Shown here in pieces: positions 21,083-35,217 of a stretch of 64,000 bases of DNA. The DNA is from Apium graveolens (Eukaryota > Streptophyta > Magnoliopsida > Apiales > Apiaceae): NCBI RefSeq assembly GCF_009905375.1, contig NC_133655.1, forward strand, positions 164,407,995-164,471,994. The letters are read 5' to 3'. The translations under genes and the position numbers were made by a program. The notes beneath the pieces were generated by a model. It was not told the origin of the DNA and did not search any database. It saw only the letters and a program-made list of their open reading frames with translations. Position 1 is the first letter of the stretch. The number at the start of each line of letters is the position of its first letter.

Positions 21083-24000
21083 TGTGGCGCCCTCCAAACC
21101 CGGGTCAGAAGTTTGGGGTCCACAACACATACACAATATATAAACCTGTATATGAAATATTTTTTGCAATAAACCTGTTTTACGTAACCACGGATCGCAA
21201 CAGGTTAAAGTATGAAAACAAGCCACAACCTTAACTTTTATTACAACGTACCAAATACCAACTAATTTAACTTACAACTGATAATGAAATTATTCTTACA
21301 ATCTTATTATCTCACTACCATATGAAGCTTCTGCTAGCTCGATCCAACTCAAACTGGAATCCTAGCTGGCACTTTGGACTGAGGAACTTCACTATCATCC
21401 ATATCCTTTTTAACCGTAAAATATATAAAAAGATTCGCAAGAGTGAGCTAACTAGCTCAGCAAGTCACAATAACAATAACTGGGGCTAAACAATGATCAA
21501 ACGAGATGATTCAAAGGAATCAAGTTTCTTGTTAAATAATCAATAGAATTGGATATTCATTTTAAGTTTTTAAAACCAAGGTTAGGCTGCTGATCAGTCA
21601 CGCACTAACCCCGAGCAAAGCACACAACACTGCTCTAACTATTGGATCCAAGACACACATTGGCCTAACTTGACCATTGATATGGTCTGACCACGAATCT
21701 GGTCCACACAAAGAAAACTATCCAATTCTAAAGCAGTTCAATATGATAAACAATATAATTCAATAAAACCGGATCATAATCAATAACAATAAAACATTTG
21801 TATAAGAGCATGGTGAAAATTCATGGGTACCAAAAGGGTATGTCAAAGTATATAAAAGAAATGGCCTCCAGCCTGTAGGATAATCGGGAATTAGATGAAC
21901 AATGTTTTTACAAGGTTTTACTACTTTGATGTCATAAGGTATGGTTGAGTATAAAAGTTTCTGTATGTTTAAACAATTCTGTTCCAGTGTTTGGTATATG
22001 ATGGATATATATATTTGTGGAGCAGTATCGTGTTTGTGTGGTTTAGGATCTGGTAAATCAACAAGAAATGGTTCACAAAGAATAAGGCTTACTGCTCAAA
22101 GATCAAATGATGTAGCTCAGGTTCAAGGATGAAGGATTCAAAGTATTTTCAACATAAAACAGAGCTATTTTGAGTATTTAACAATATGTCACGAGCGAAT
22201 TTAGAAATATTTGCATTATATCTCGAAAAGGTGTAGATGTACTTGCCTTACAGGGCTTTACAACTATTACTGATCAACTCTGAGCCAACTCTGCCGCTCA
22301 GGCTTTATTTTCTATCCACTAGATCACTCTGGATTCGACCTCAACACTTAAGTCCTTTGATAGGAACCTTACTGAGCTTTTCGACTGACCACCAACTATC
22401 TTTCGTCCAATGCCATTTCTCGGGCATTCCGACTAGAACCTACAAGGTCGAAACATCCTAACTTAGACATTCGATTATGCTTGACATATCCTCGCTAACA
22501 ATCTACCCGTGCGTTAACAACACCCGACTCGTGACACATATATTATTGCAATACAGGCATCAGTTAGGGTTCACATTTTCAAAAATCGATTCGGTGTTCA
22601 TTTTCATAAAATATGTATACTCGTCATTGTATGAAATTAGGGTTATTGGTTTTGGCAAAATGTTTCACTACAACATACAATCAGGTTTGGTATAAATATA
22701 CGTATATATATTTACTTATACTTGTTCGACGTCCCGATAATCCCCGGATACGCTCCTGTATTTCCGTAGTTTGATTTCCCGGAAACCGAACAGCATCTCC
22801 TTTGTTTATCTGACTACCCGTCGAAACAATTCAACGTCACAATCAATAGACAACCCAACAATTAATCCAATAATCACAAATTCCCAATCACCGATATTAT
22901 TCAATTATTACTATTATCCGTATTTTCTCTGATTATTTATATTAGGACTCAGAATCAGCTCATCACCGTCCACCGTCCGCTCGTCGAAATTCATCGCGGA
23001 CGACGGTAAAATCTGCGGGTACCCGATTAATTTGGGTTTCCAACGCTAAATTCTACCGATTAATTGTTATAATTCCCCGCAATTTATTTATATCACGAAC
23101 TTCAATCAATAAATCCTGCAGAGAAATAATAGAATATATATTACAAAATTTTCCAAAAACCAAAAGTTCAATTCGGATTAAATCGAATTAAACAGCCCGA
23201 GTCAAGTAACCAACACACAACTACGCGCCTACGCGCTGCGGTTCCAGGGGGTTGCCTCGCCGGAAAATCCGGCGGCAACCGAAAACAATTTAAGAATCCA
23301 GACACAATACACACGATAATACACACAACATATATATATGTATGTATATATACCAAGTAAACAAAAATGGAACCAAGCCAGGTAACCGGAAAATCACCAG
23401 CGGCGACCGACAAAAAACCAGGGGGCGGCGATAAGAAGATCACCAACACAGAGGAATCAGCACGAGGAATGAAACATCAACTAGAGAGTTACAGAACAGA
23501 GTTTAATTCGAGAGGGAGGCTCCCAGAGAAATGAAAGCTGAGAGACCACATACGAGAGAAAGGAGAGACAGGGGGGATGAACATAATTGTGTTTATCTCC
23601 TATCCTATAATATATTTTTTTTATATATATTTTTATTAAACCACCTACTGCTGCCACGTATACTAACACAGCGAAACATACCCCTGAGAAGCAAACACGT
23701 GTCCTGCACGCCTAATTTTTCGACCCATATTCGTAATTTTAACGTACCAAGTTACACAAAAATAAACTCGGATAATTGTCAAAATAGTTTTAAAATTTTA
23801 TAAAAATCCCGAAACTAATAAAATAAAATTTCCATAATTTTTAAAGCATTTTTGAAACGCAACTCGTATCCGCATTTCACAATTAACGAATCGAGCTATA
23901 CTTAAAACAAATTCATAAAATCACGAAAATAGTCTTAAAATATTATAAATATCCTGAAGTTCATAAAAACATAAATTTTGAAATTTTAAAATAATTTCTA

Positions 24001-24515
24001 AAACACACTTTATACCTGCTTTTAGCAATTAAACGAATTGACACGCGGGTGAAATTAATCCCGAAAATTTCCAAAATAATTTTAAAATTCTCGAAATATT
24101 CCAAACTTAAATAAATATGAGTTTCATAATTTTTTTGAAGAATTCTGGAATTAAATGCAGATTTTACAAATAAATGACATCAAAAAATCATACAGGGTTA
24201 AATATTTAATAAAATATTGATTTCTAAATTTTGTAAAATCCCAAAAATAGATATTGTAGTTATAAAATCATAAAAACAATTTTGAGAGACAATCCAAATA
24301 TTTATGAAAATAACTCTGTCCTAAAACCACTTTTATAAGTAGCAACGAAGCAATACATCTCAACAAACAATTATACAAATAATCCTTAAACACCAACGAT
24401 CTGACATAATTAATAATCAAGATAATATCAAACTAATAGAACCCATACACATATTTTATTTATTTAATTACTCAATAATTATACATTTAAATAATAAAAT
24501 ATACGAGTTGTTATA
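21083..24515 (-). repeat. 3' LTR of element B
   Basis: It begins TGTGGCGCCCTCC and ends gttgttata, directly before the polypurine tract (24516-24530, ccttcccccctt on the plus strand). It aligns along its length with the LTR of C but with many substitutions. The splice-like donor AAG/GCAAGT is present at 22246 (minus). The acceptor at 21414 reads GG instead of AG, consistent with decay. Confidence 0.75.
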
Positions 24516-24533
24516 TCCTTCCCCCCTTAAAAA

Positions 24534-24551
24534 GATTCTGTCCTCAGAATC
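24534..24551 (-). promoter_or_regulatory. Hairpin upstream of polypurine tract, element B
   Basis: The sequence GATTCTG-TCCT-CAGAATC forms a perfect 7-bp stem with a 4-base loop. The same stem is found at the same place in C, C2 and D. It stays perfect here although the neighbouring coding region is decayed. Confidence 0.6.
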
Positions 24552-27500
24552 TGATTTAACTAAACAAGTGAGGGTATTTGTCAAGCATATCTGACTCTAA
24601 TTTCCCAGGTATACTCTTCTACTCGAGAATTTCAAACGTACTTACTATAGATATACACTCATTTCCAAGGATTCGCCTTTAACGATCAAAAATTTGGATC
24701 GATCACTATATACATAACAAGTTTATCTATATTTATCAATACCTCGAATGGTTTACTAAATTTAGGACTTAACTTGTCCCTTTTACTCAGACTTATCCAA
24801 TCTCTTTCAGGACGACACTTTTACTAACACTACTGGTCCTATTTCTACATTCATACTCTCCCTCGATACAATTCCGCTTCTTTCTTTGTCTGTTCTAAAC
24901 TGCTTCAATCCATATCGTTACGCCCTTGGTGTGCTGGATTATCTTAAAGTTTGACAACTTCCTTTCTCCCACTTTATCTTAATAAAGTGGGGACCTACAC
25001 TTGCGTCCACATAAGGCTTGGTAAAGTGGCATTCTAAAGCTGACATCGATGATAAATGATCATCCCAGTTTTCCTTAAAACTCAACCTCTCAATATATCT
25101 TATATTTCCCGAATCGCTTCCTTACTTTGACCCTTCGCTTAAGGATGGTAGGCGGTGCTCATTTTTTTAACTTAGTTTCCAAACATTTAAACATCTCCTA
25201 CTCATTTCTATCAGTTAAGGCTGAAAAGTAATCTCATATATTCACTCATTATCACCTTTAGGTATTTGAACTTCATATTCCACCCTTTCCAATTCGTTTA
25301 TTAACTCCTCGGTGGTCTATATTATATCCAATCCTTTCTTTCTGCATAAGGCATTGCTTACCATACAGTTTTGTTTAGGTAGTTATTAATGGATTAATCA
25401 GAATCTTTTGTTAACCTTGGTCAAAAGTTCATACTTGAAAACTCATCGTATAGCTGTTTTCCTTCTAATCTTTGGGGGAAAATCCTCGAGCATTCCACGC
25501 AGACTCTCTTATTCTCTGAATAGCTGAGGATGTTATCAATAAATACAATTCTCTTATTCGAGTACTCTTTATATACCATGTTCCTTAATTCCTTATGGAC
25601 AACTGATACACTTGTTATTTCACATAATATCACCAGAGCTTGTAATACTCACAACTCGTTTTAATCGCAATCTCTGATATGTACTAAGGTTGGATTTTAA
25701 GTTAATTCTTGAGACATAACACACTTCTTGAATTAGGTCTCGTAAGTAATAAACTCTTTATAGGGTCTCACTTCTTCTTATTCGTTGTTTTGTTACACTC
25801 CCGATAATCAGTACATACTCTCGTAATTTCATCCCTTTTCTCCGACAACATCAATGGTACACTTAATGATTCGCTTTTTGTAAAACCACTCCTTGGTCTA
25901 CCTTGCCACTAGACCTCCGATACTTCGCCTTAATTCCTTGACATGTCCAACGCTTCCTAATCCATTTTGAAATTTCCTTCTTATACCTGATTATCACTAT
26001 TTTTCTTTAAATTCCCGTATATCTTGGCATTTCTTCAATAAATTAAATACTTTATACTGTGAATTCCCCATGGGATCTCATTTCTTAATCCTTCTACTTG
26101 TAGCATCCCAAGTGCTGGAAGAAAACCTGGGGATATCGTGGTCGTTCTCCTGGGCGCATAAATTTCCCTTTTACTAACTTTTAACATTGTGATCCATTAT
26201 CTTCTCTTGACATCTCATTATTATTATTATTATTATTTTTAACCAACTTCGACTGAAAGGTCATACTATCCGTCCTTGCTCCTTTTGGATTATGAACTCT
26301 GACTTCTAATTTCAACCTCTAAAATTCCGTAGATAATTCTTCTGGTATAGTCTCTATGTTCATTCTCTCCTTTTTGCTTATCGCTTGCCACTATATTTTC
26401 TTTTCCTCATGAATACATACTTCAAACTCTTATGGCCCACATAGATCTTACACCTTTCTCCATACATATCATGTCTCCCAATCTTTCAAAGCGTATATTA
26501 TTACTACTAGTTCCAAATTATGGGTGGGATACTTCTGCTCATAAGGTTTCGGTTGTCTGGATGCATATACAATAACTTGATTGTGCTGTATCAACACACA
26601 TCATATTCTCTTATGAGAAGTATCATTATAAACTACCAAATCTCCTTGATACTTTCAAAGTGATAAAGCAGGTGTTGTAACCATTCTTTCATTTAACTCT
26701 GCAAAACTTTCTTCACCCTTCTCCCTTTCATATAAACTTCTTACTTTTCCTGGTTAGCTTCATCAAAGGTATTGCAATTCTCAAGAAATCTTGCACAAAT
26801 TTTCAATAATAACCGGTCCATGATAAAACTTCTTACTTTTGTTGGTGCTTTTGGCCTTTCTTTATTCATAGTAACCTTAATTTCTACTGGATCTCCTTTG
26901 GTCTCCTCCTCACTGACTATTTATGCTTTCTACCATCAAAAATTTCACCTTGTAAATTTTTCATACAACTTCTTTCTTCTTTGACTTCTCAGCTATCATT
27001 AAATACTTGCATAGTCCTCCTTTGATTTTAAGTAACATAAATACAACTTATTCAGATCTTCCTTCACGATTCTGTTCATCAAGTTCAAATATTACCGGTA
27101 TATTGGTTAATCCAAATGATAATAAGAAAATTTTATAACACGGTACTTAGTTCTGAAAATTATCTTTGATATGTCCATAGGTTTAATCTTCAATTGGTGA
27201 AATACCAAGTCTTAAATCAATCTTATAAAAGGATTTTGCTTCTTTCGTTTGATCAAACAAACCATTGGTTCTAGGCAACATATACTTGCTCTTCATAGTA
27301 AACTTGTTGAGCTTTCGCTAGTCGACGCATAATCTCATACTTCCATTTTCTTATTAATAACTAGTACCGGTGCACCTCATGGGATACACTGGGTCTAATC
27401 GCTTCTTCTTCTTCTAGCATCTCTTGCATCTGCTTTTCTAACTTCCTCATTTTAGCTGGTGCCATTTTGTGTAAGACCTTGGTCACTGGCTTTGTCTCAG

Positions 27501-28260
27501 GTGCTAAGTCAATCGCGAGCTTCATTTCTCTATCTGGAGGAAATGTTGGTAACTCGTCTGGAAACATATCTTGAAACTCATTAATTACTATAAAAACTTC
27601 AAATTCTATTTACTCCTGACTTCTATTCATAATCACCGTAGTGCTTACCTCTTGGTCACCGTAACTTCTTAGCTTAAGTCATCGTTAATAAATCATTTAC
27701 CTTCCTTCATCTTCTGAACCTCATCACATTCTCATTTGGCGTCTTCAAAACTATCTTTTCATCATGTCGGTCTATCTGGGCATCACGCTTAAAAAGTTAG
27801 TCCTTTTCTTAAAACAATGTCAAATTCTCCTATCTTAAATAATATCAATTCTTCACACTTATTGCCAGAAATCTCAATTCTACCATTGGTACTTACTTAT
27901 TTAACCATTACACGTTCTTGACTTGCTAGTCCTTTAATCATAATCTTATCAATTCAACAAGGTAATTCATCTTATCAACAAACATTGAGAGATAAACAAT
28001 TAAGTTTCTCTCACATCTTTTAATACTTTAACGTGTAAGGTATCCATGATAATCATTCACGTCACTGCATCCGTATTCTGAATAACGTATTTCATAAACA
28101 AATCATAAACTCTCGTTCTTGGAGACGTATTCCTTATTGGAGTAGATTCCCTTGGCTCTTAGTGGATCCTTCACTGGGGCTAGTGATTTGCAATCCTCAC
28201 CATATGCCCTTGTTTCCTTTCCATGCATAAGAGGTAGATGGAACTTCATTCGCTTGATTC
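24552..28260 (-). pseudogene. gag-pol: gag-pol relic of element B
   Basis: Minus-strand fragments match the Tekay gag-pol of C in order. A chromodomain end lies near 24560-24640 and an integrase C-terminal half near 24980-25080 (GRKCRSPLY). RNase H and RT fragments lie at about 25900-27350. The RT entry segment at 27361-27567 has FPDELPTFPPDREMKLAIDL. Protease and a zinc-knuckle remnant lie at about 27700-28260. Stops and frameshifts occur every few dozen codons. No catalytic triad or FIDD motif survives intact. Confidence 0.65.
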
Positions 28261-30083
28261 AGGATACGTTGATTTCTGTTTGAAAACCTCTTGCAAAGAA
28301 CAATAATACAATGAAACAACTAGAAGGATTCAAAATTCAACAAAAATTAGAGTTGAAAAGAAAGAAGAAGTAAGAGTTTGAATATGAATGAGACAACCAC
28401 ATTGGTACTTAAGATGGCCAGTCTTTCGTACCATATGGCATACAACACATGATTAGGTGGCGTCCCACCCGACTCTTCATCATCCCGATAAAGCGTCTCA
28501 CCATAACACTATTTATCCCAATCAGAGAGCAAAACTTGAATGGAACAATTTAAATTTGAAAGGAATGCAATATCCTCCTTTTTGATATCATCATAAGGAG
28601 TTTATTAAGAAAAGAAGTTCATACATTTTTTTTTTGGAATTAAAAGGGAATATACGTGGTAATATTGAGGACAAGAATGATACCAGTAGTCACCATCCAC
28701 ATTTCACTTGTGTTCATCTTTCGAGCTTATTCGATCATATCCCTATTATGTCATATAACAAATTTAGAAGGTACGCTGAAATGCCTTCTCAAATTAAGCA
28801 TTATGGTAGATTCTTACTTATTAAGTCTTGCGTCTGCAACATCGCACCTACACGTATAATACTTTAACAATTCAATCATAATGGCATCCCTACCAGATAA
28901 CTTCGAGTTTCCTATTTTTAATTTAGAATAACCACGAATCATTCAACATAACGATCCTTTTGTTAACAATATTCTTCTTTTAGGAAAGTCTGGAAATCTT
29001 CCCAATCTTCTTCGGTCATACCCAGGCTTCTGTTAATCAATGAATTTTTTAAACTTTAATGGTCTCTGCAACTGGATGAATGATTACTCCATACACAGAT
29101 TCTGTTATGACTCTTATCAAACAATATTTGCACATTACCGTTAGGAATAATCAGCTTCTTCATAATCACGGGTTACTTGGTTCTCTGAATTAACAATACT
29201 AAGTCTGAAAAATGTATCCTTCCAGGCAATCCGGGTCTTTTAACAAACAAGAAACTCAAGTAGTAACTTGACAACCAAGGTTTAAAACTTATTTTATTCA
29301 AAAAGGATTTTAGAAATTTTGTAAGGAAAAATCTTTTTCGAAAACTTGTTAAAAATTTTGAAAATCACAATTCTGGTTGTCCTTACTATATGAGTTGGTT
29401 GTTGTCCTTTTGACCTATAACAAGGTACCAAATTAAAGAAACAATCACATAAAGGCCCGTTCACTTCAATCTACCTTTTCTCCTTCATCATGTCCATTTA
29501 CCTTCCTTAATCGACGAAACTTCAATTGTCGTCGCACGTTATCTTATTCGTAGCTTCACATCAAGCTCCCATAATGGTAATACTCCCGTTAACAACTTTG
29601 CAATCATTAAGTGGAACAGACTATCCATTAGTCAATAAGTCTATTTCATAGAACCAAAATTTGCTCATATCACATCACATCACTGCTTTATATATCGCAT
29701 TTATCATAGCACCATCATTTAATTCTATAAATATTCCAGATTTATACTTTTCTCTCTAACTTTTTCAAAATTCATCTAATCCATCCCACAACTAATCACG
29801 GGTGGCTTGGTCACTAATGGCTTCTTTTAATCTGGTAGAAGCTATCCTCCGAAACACTTGAATCTTCTTTCTAAACTTCTTCTCACCTTTATTAATATCT
29901 CATGCATTAACCATTTACTGTAGCTATTGAATCCATCTTCGTAAATACTGTTGCTCCATAAAATAGGTTTTAAACTGAGGGCGTAGAATAGGATGTAGGG
30001 TAAACTGAAGAGATACACTCACAGCCGAATGTCCAGTAAAACAAGAATAAACAGATGGAGGTTCTTAAATAGGTAGTCCCGTA
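28261..30083 (-). other. Unrecognisable 5' part of element B
   Basis: By position this should hold gag and the gag leader of B. I could not recognise the gag capsid segment in any frame. Short frames on both strands (for example 28634-28867) look random. The sequence may be gag decayed beyond recognition or an unrelated insertion. Confidence 0.35.
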
Positions 30084-30260
30084 TCAAGAGGTGGTAAAAT
30101 AGCGTTGAATAACTTGAAAAGGTGCAACTGTCATAACAAAATGTAGTACCTTTAATACTGATGGAGGAACAAGGTGAAAATTAAATCTGAGAGAAGATGA
30201 CGATCCTCGAACGGAAAGCTCCAAACGATCAGATGATACAGGGAAATCAGGATCTGCCAT
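30084..30260 (-). pseudogene. ORF0 relic of element B
   Basis: A minus-strand ATG at 30258-30260 starts MADPDFPVSSDRLELSV, clearly related to MADSFIPVSADHSEPSVG, the start of ORF0 in element C at 63713. The frame soon loses similarity. This shows that the pre-gag ORF was already present in the older family. Confidence 0.6.
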
Positions 30261-30791
30261 TGTCGTTGTTTGGAAATCACGTCGCAATGTTAAGAATCCT
30301 GCATCATAATACGAACCGTGTCGGAGATCTACTATACAATCGCACTCAACCTCACAACGTCTTATCCTTCTATTTCCTATTCCTAATCATAACCCTCTAC
30401 CCAATCCCGACAATCTAGGCTTGTCTCAGTGACTTATAACCAGTAGCTATGGCGCCCTCCAAACCCGGGTCAGAAGTTTGGGGTCCACACACACCTTATT
30501 TATAACCTGCTTATAACAATAATTAAGATAATAATAATATGCAGTGACCCTAATTACCAACCACCACGGACCGCAACAGATTAAAGTATGCACACAAGCC
30601 AAACACACTATTATATTACAAACGTTCAAATCCCAACTATTCCAAACTCAAAACTGAGTATTAAACATTATTACAAACTTTTATAAACTTAAATTATCCC
30701 AAAAGAAGCCTACTAGCTTAGCTCGATCAACCTGAACCCCTAGCTCTCGCGCTGGACTGGGGATCCTCGTTACCAACTGGTTCCTTTTTAA

Positions 30792-31554
30792 CTGGAAAGA
30801 ATATAAACAACATTGCACAAATGAGCTAACTAGCTCAGCAAGTCACAATGACAAAACTGAGAATAATGATCATCAGGTGAACATGGTTATGATATTAAGT
30901 GAACAATGGATTATGATTTAGAATTGGATATTATACTTTTATTTTAAAAACCAAGGTTAGGCTGTTGATCAGTCACGCACTAACCCCGAGCAAGGCACAC
31001 AACATTGCTCTAACTACTGGATCCAAGGCACACATTGGCCTAACTTGACCATTATATGGTCTGACCACGAATCTGGTCCACAATTTTATAAAAACAATCC
31101 AATTCTAACATAATAACAGAATAAACAATAATAAACAATAACCAGAATCAGTAACAACAATGAGTGTTTAACAATGAAAGGGTTTTAATCCTTGTAAGGA
31201 TCAATAAGGTAATTTAAAAGCTTGGATGCTGGGTAATGAAAGAATTGGATAACAAAGGAATCAACATTTCAGGGTTTCAAATATTTGGGCTTTCAAAGCA
31301 TAGGATACAATGGTTGAGTATACAAGTAATTCAGTTCAGTGTTTGGGATTTTGTTTGTATGTATTTGTGGAGTAATATCGTATACTTGAGGTTCGTGTTT
31401 GGGTATACAACAACCAATGGTCTAGAAAGAATAAGGTTCATGCCTCAAGAATAATAACTGGAATCAGAGTTTGGGTTTCAGTGCTTCAAAGCACTTGCAA
31501 TATCAACAAGACTATCAAGTACTACAATATCTCGAGAAAGTTCAGAACACTTGC
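30792..31554 (-). other. Putative GC-AG intron in the element C LTR
   Basis: In element direction the donor is CCAG/GCAAGT and the acceptor ATATTCTTTCCAG/TTAAAAAGGA, 763 nt apart. A palindrome with the core gagctagttagctc precedes the acceptor. The C2 3' LTR has the same arrangement (762 nt). Confidence 0.45.
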
Positions 31555-33192
31555 CTGGTATTAGCTTACTACACTGTACTCGCTTCCAATCACAATCGTC
31601 TTACTCCTCAACTACCTGTTTTCCTTTCTTACGTCTTGCCTCTTCTGCTCACATATCATAAATATCTATCAATAATCGATTCATAGAATTCTACTTGACA
31701 CATACTTTTATCTACCCTTCGTTTTACCCAAATCCGATTAACGGATTGAAAGTTATGCAATAATTAAGTAAACACTGAATATATAGACCGACAGTTAACC
31801 AACATATCACATATAACACATAATACGTCACATAATCAATGACATATCATTTATAAAGACATTTCGGGTCATAAATAGGCTTTCTGGTATTTAAAACGAT
31901 TTTTTAAACATTTTTCGGAATTAAAACGGGTCATTGGATCAATTTCGGGTTAATAAACAGGGTTCGGTTGGCCAATTCTGACTCCGAAACAATTTTATAA
32001 TAATTATCGAGCCTTAGAAATAATTTAGAATAATATTTTAAAGTTCCAAACTATTTTTCGGAATTCTTAAATCATTTTTAAATAATAAAATCTAATTAAA
32101 TAATTAATTAAAATCAATTAATAATTAATTAAACCAATTAATCAATTAATTTTCGAATTAATTGGCCAATTAATCAATTAGAAATTAACTGAAATTAATT
32201 AACTAATTAATTTAGATTTATTTTGGAATTAAAAATAATTTTCGGAATTAAAATACTAATTTTTAGAATTTTCAGAAATTAAAAACGAATTTTTATAATA
32301 AAAATAAATAGGAAATATGATTTTTAAACATTTTTAAAACAGGAATCCTAAATTTGCAAACTCTGGAAACTTCAGGGACTTAACTGTATCGTTCCCAAAA
32401 GTCCAGGTACCAAACTGTAATTTTTACATCCCCGTCGCCGGAAAATACAGGGGTGGCCGGAGAACACGTTACCGGCGTCCTCACCCCATCAACACCTCCA
32501 GATCACATCTATACTTTACCAGGAATTCAACCATACCAACAAATCGTTCTAATCATCCCTGAGTTGGCCAGAATTTGGCCGTGAAGTTTGCCAGTTTCCG
32601 GCGAACTTCGGAAATATTCAAAATACAACTCCCTTCTCTACAGACCTCGTTGATTCATGAAACTTATACGACTAGATTGCAAATTTCACAGAGAACACAA
32701 TCCACTATATCACAACATCAATCTATTCCAGAATAAGAAACCCTCAAATTTCAATTAAGAACATTCATACGGGTTATAAACCCTAATTTTAAAATTCGAA
32801 AATCAAACTCAAATTTGAACATGTTATTGAACTCCAAATCAGACGTATAATATATCAAAATCACCAGGAAAACAAGCTCACAACATGCAATCATCAAATC
32901 ATACAAACAATCATCCGAACAAAAATTCATATTTTTAATAAATTTAATTCGAAAATAAATAAAATTATAGAAAATAAACCTTGATTTCTGCAGTAAAACG
33001 AAGCTCAGAATCTGGTAGAACACTTCAAATCCTTCGTTTTGGTTACTCAAGCTTTGAAAACAGAGATCGGTAACGCCTTCGTTTTGCTGTTTGATTCTTA
33101 GAACAGTTTATGTAATTACGTTTTTTCTCTGAAAATTATAAAATTAACTATCTGCAAATGATTTTGATACAAAATAAAATACGGTAAAAGGC

Positions 33193-33200
33193 TATTTATA
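33193..33200 (-). promoter_or_regulatory. TATA box of element C LTR
   Basis: The minus strand reads TATAAATA about 690 bp after the LTR start in element direction. The same octamer is present in the C2 LTRs at 39819-39826 and 60614-60621. If it is the promoter, the transcribed leader within the LTR is about 2.7 kb long. Confidence 0.55.
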
Positions 33201-33880
33201 ATTACGGAAAATTAGTATCCCGTTGGATCATTCCGGATATAAAACGGTACGTTTATTTATAAAAACTGATCCAAACGGTATCGGTTTTCGGGATAATTAT
33301 CTAAACCAGTACAATTTGTACTGCGGTCTTGGTCTCAGCGCCTGGTTACACGTACTACGAAGTGATAATTGGGATAGTTTAATAAAAAGCTCCCGTTTAT
33401 CGAAAATACGGGTTTTATTGATTTACCGAAACGAATATTGTATCGAAAATGTTGCGCCGGGACCCGCGCAGAACAAACCATACGCCGGATCGAAAAAGTC
33501 GAAATATGGAATATGCTTGGAATATTACAATTAGGTTAGGAAGGAGTTCTCGGAAGAGTTTCGGGTTCCAAAAACGTAACAACGGATGACGTCGGTTGGT
33601 TCCCGTTTTTATAAAATAGATTTTAAATACCCGAAAAAAGATTTTATAAATTATATATGATTCTTATAAATTCATAAATCATCATAAAAATAATTAGGAA
33701 GATATGAAAATTATCTATATTTTATTTTGGACATATAAAAATTAAAATACTCAATTAATATTATTTTTGAGTATCCAAGTACAGATAACACTTAACAATT
33801 AACTCACAGAATAGATACTGAATACACATAATAATTATTTAATAGCAAAAACAATTACACGGTATATCCCGAATATTACA

Positions 33881-33897
33881 TCCTTCCCCCTTTAAAA
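33881..33897 (-). promoter_or_regulatory. Polypurine tract of element C
   Basis: The minus strand reads aaagggggaagga, followed at once by the LTR start TGTAATATTC. It sets the LTR border. Confidence 0.8.
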
Positions 33898-33898
33898 G

Positions 33899-33916
33899 GA
33901 TTCTGTCCTCAGAATC
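33899..33916 (-). promoter_or_regulatory. Hairpin upstream of polypurine tract, element C
   Basis: GATTCTG-TCCT-CAGAATC, a perfect 7-bp stem with a 4-base loop, lies between the gag-pol stop codon (33919-33921) and the polypurine tract. Confidence 0.6.
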
Positions 33917-33918
33917 TC

Positions 33919-35217
33919 CTAAGAAAACAAATGAGGGTACTTTTCTCTCATATCACTTTCTAACTCCCAGGTTGACTCTTCAACCTTTGGGTTTCTCCAC
34001 AATACTCTTACTAACTTTACCACTTTATTTCTCAATACTTTCTCTCTCTCCTCTAGAATCTCTATCGGACTCTCTACATATGACAAATCTGCCTGAAGCT
34101 CTATTGGCTCATATTCTATTATATGCCTGGAGTTTGGATTATATTTTTTGAGCATCGATACGTGAAAAACATTGTGAATGTGCTCCATGTGCGGTGGTAA
34201 TGCCAACTCGTAAGCTACTTTGCCAACACGCTTTAGGATCTCAAAAGGTCTGACATATCTTGGGCTTAGCTTCCCTTTCTTCCCAAACCTCGTTAGTCCT
34301 TTCCACGGTGATACTTTCAATAATACCAAGCTTCCTTCTTCAAATTCCATGTCTTTCCTTGACTGGTCTGCGTATTTCCTCTGACGATCTTATGCGGCTA
34401 TCAATCTCTTCTGGATAATTTCAACAGTTTCCTTTGTCTGCTGTACCAGTTCAGGTCCAAGTATCTTGCGTTCTCCTACTTCGTCCCAATATACTGCAGA
34501 TCTACATTTGCGTCCATAAAGGGCTTTATAGGGTGGCATCCCAATGCTGGCATGATAACTATTATTGTAAGCAAACTCTACCAGAGGTAAATGTTTGTCC
34601 CAACTTCCTTTAAAATCAATAGCACAAACATGTAACATATCCTCGATTGTCTGGATCGTTCTTTCACTTTGGCCATCCGTCTGGGGGTGATAGGCCATAC
34701 TCATATTCAGTCTTGTTCCCAAACATTCTTTAAAACTCTTCCAAAATCTTGAATTAAACCTTGGGTCTCGATCAGATACAATAGACACAGGAACTCCATG
34801 ACGAACTACAATTTCCTTCAGGTACATATGGACTAACTTGTCGAGCGAAAATCTTTCATTTATAGGCAGAAAATGAGCTGACTTGGTAAGTCTATCCACT
34901 ATAACCCAAATGACATCATGATTAGCCTTTGTTCTTGGTAATCCAACTATGAAATCCATGGCAATATGTTCCCACTTCCACTCTGGAATCTCCAATGGCT
35001 GTAACAATCCACTTGGTCTCTGATGCTCTGCTTTAACTCTCTGACAGGTATAACATTTGCTAATCCATTCCGTAATTTCCCTCTTCATGTCTGGCCACCA
35101 ATAATTCTTCTTTAAATCTCTGTACATTTTGGTACTCCCTGGATGGATGGAATATCTTGAACTATGTGCCTCTTGTAAAATTTCATTTTTCAGCTCCGTC
35201 ACTGGTGGAATCCAAAT
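33919..35217 (-). pseudogene. gag-pol: Integrase and chromodomain of element C
   Basis: The HHCC zinc domain is intact ([18 protein letters not shown]). The catalytic core keeps D, D and E ([21 protein letters not shown]) with 35 residues between the second Asp and Glu. A TAA at 34387-34389 separates the core from the GPY/F-type C-terminal domain ([14 protein letters not shown]). After that comes a chromodomain with [16 protein letters not shown] and ESTWELESDM. Chromodomains direct integration toward modified chromatin in this clade. Confidence 0.83.

Larger units (their letters stand above)
21083..30447 (-). mobile_element. Element B: decayed Tekay-type Ty3/gypsy element
   Basis: It consists of a 3' LTR (21083-24515), a polypurine tract, a decayed gag-pol on the minus strand and a leader with an ORF0 relic. 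At 30447 it is cut inside the primer-binding site by element C. The rest of its PBS and its 5' LTR are predicted beyond the window. The LTR is the same length as that of C (3,433 bp) but far more diverged, and the coding region has no frame longer than about 70 codons, so it is the oldest Tekay copy here. Confidence 0.7.
30448..33880 (-). repeat. 3' LTR of element C
   Basis: 3,433 bp, from TATGGCGCCCTCC (TG changed to TA in the first pair) to GAATATTACA. It is the reverse complement of the C2 LTR 59937-63369 with few differences. A TATA box (minus) lies at 33193-33200. A putative GC-AG intron runs from 31554 down to 30792. The right border is set by the polypurine tract at 33881. Confidence 0.85.

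Noticed and set aside
21083..33880. B and C as a recombination-derived LTR-internal-LTR-internal array, like D
   Set aside because: The two LTRs differ strongly in age, the C LTR is complete, and B's PBS is cut in the middle. Insertion of C into B explains all three points better.
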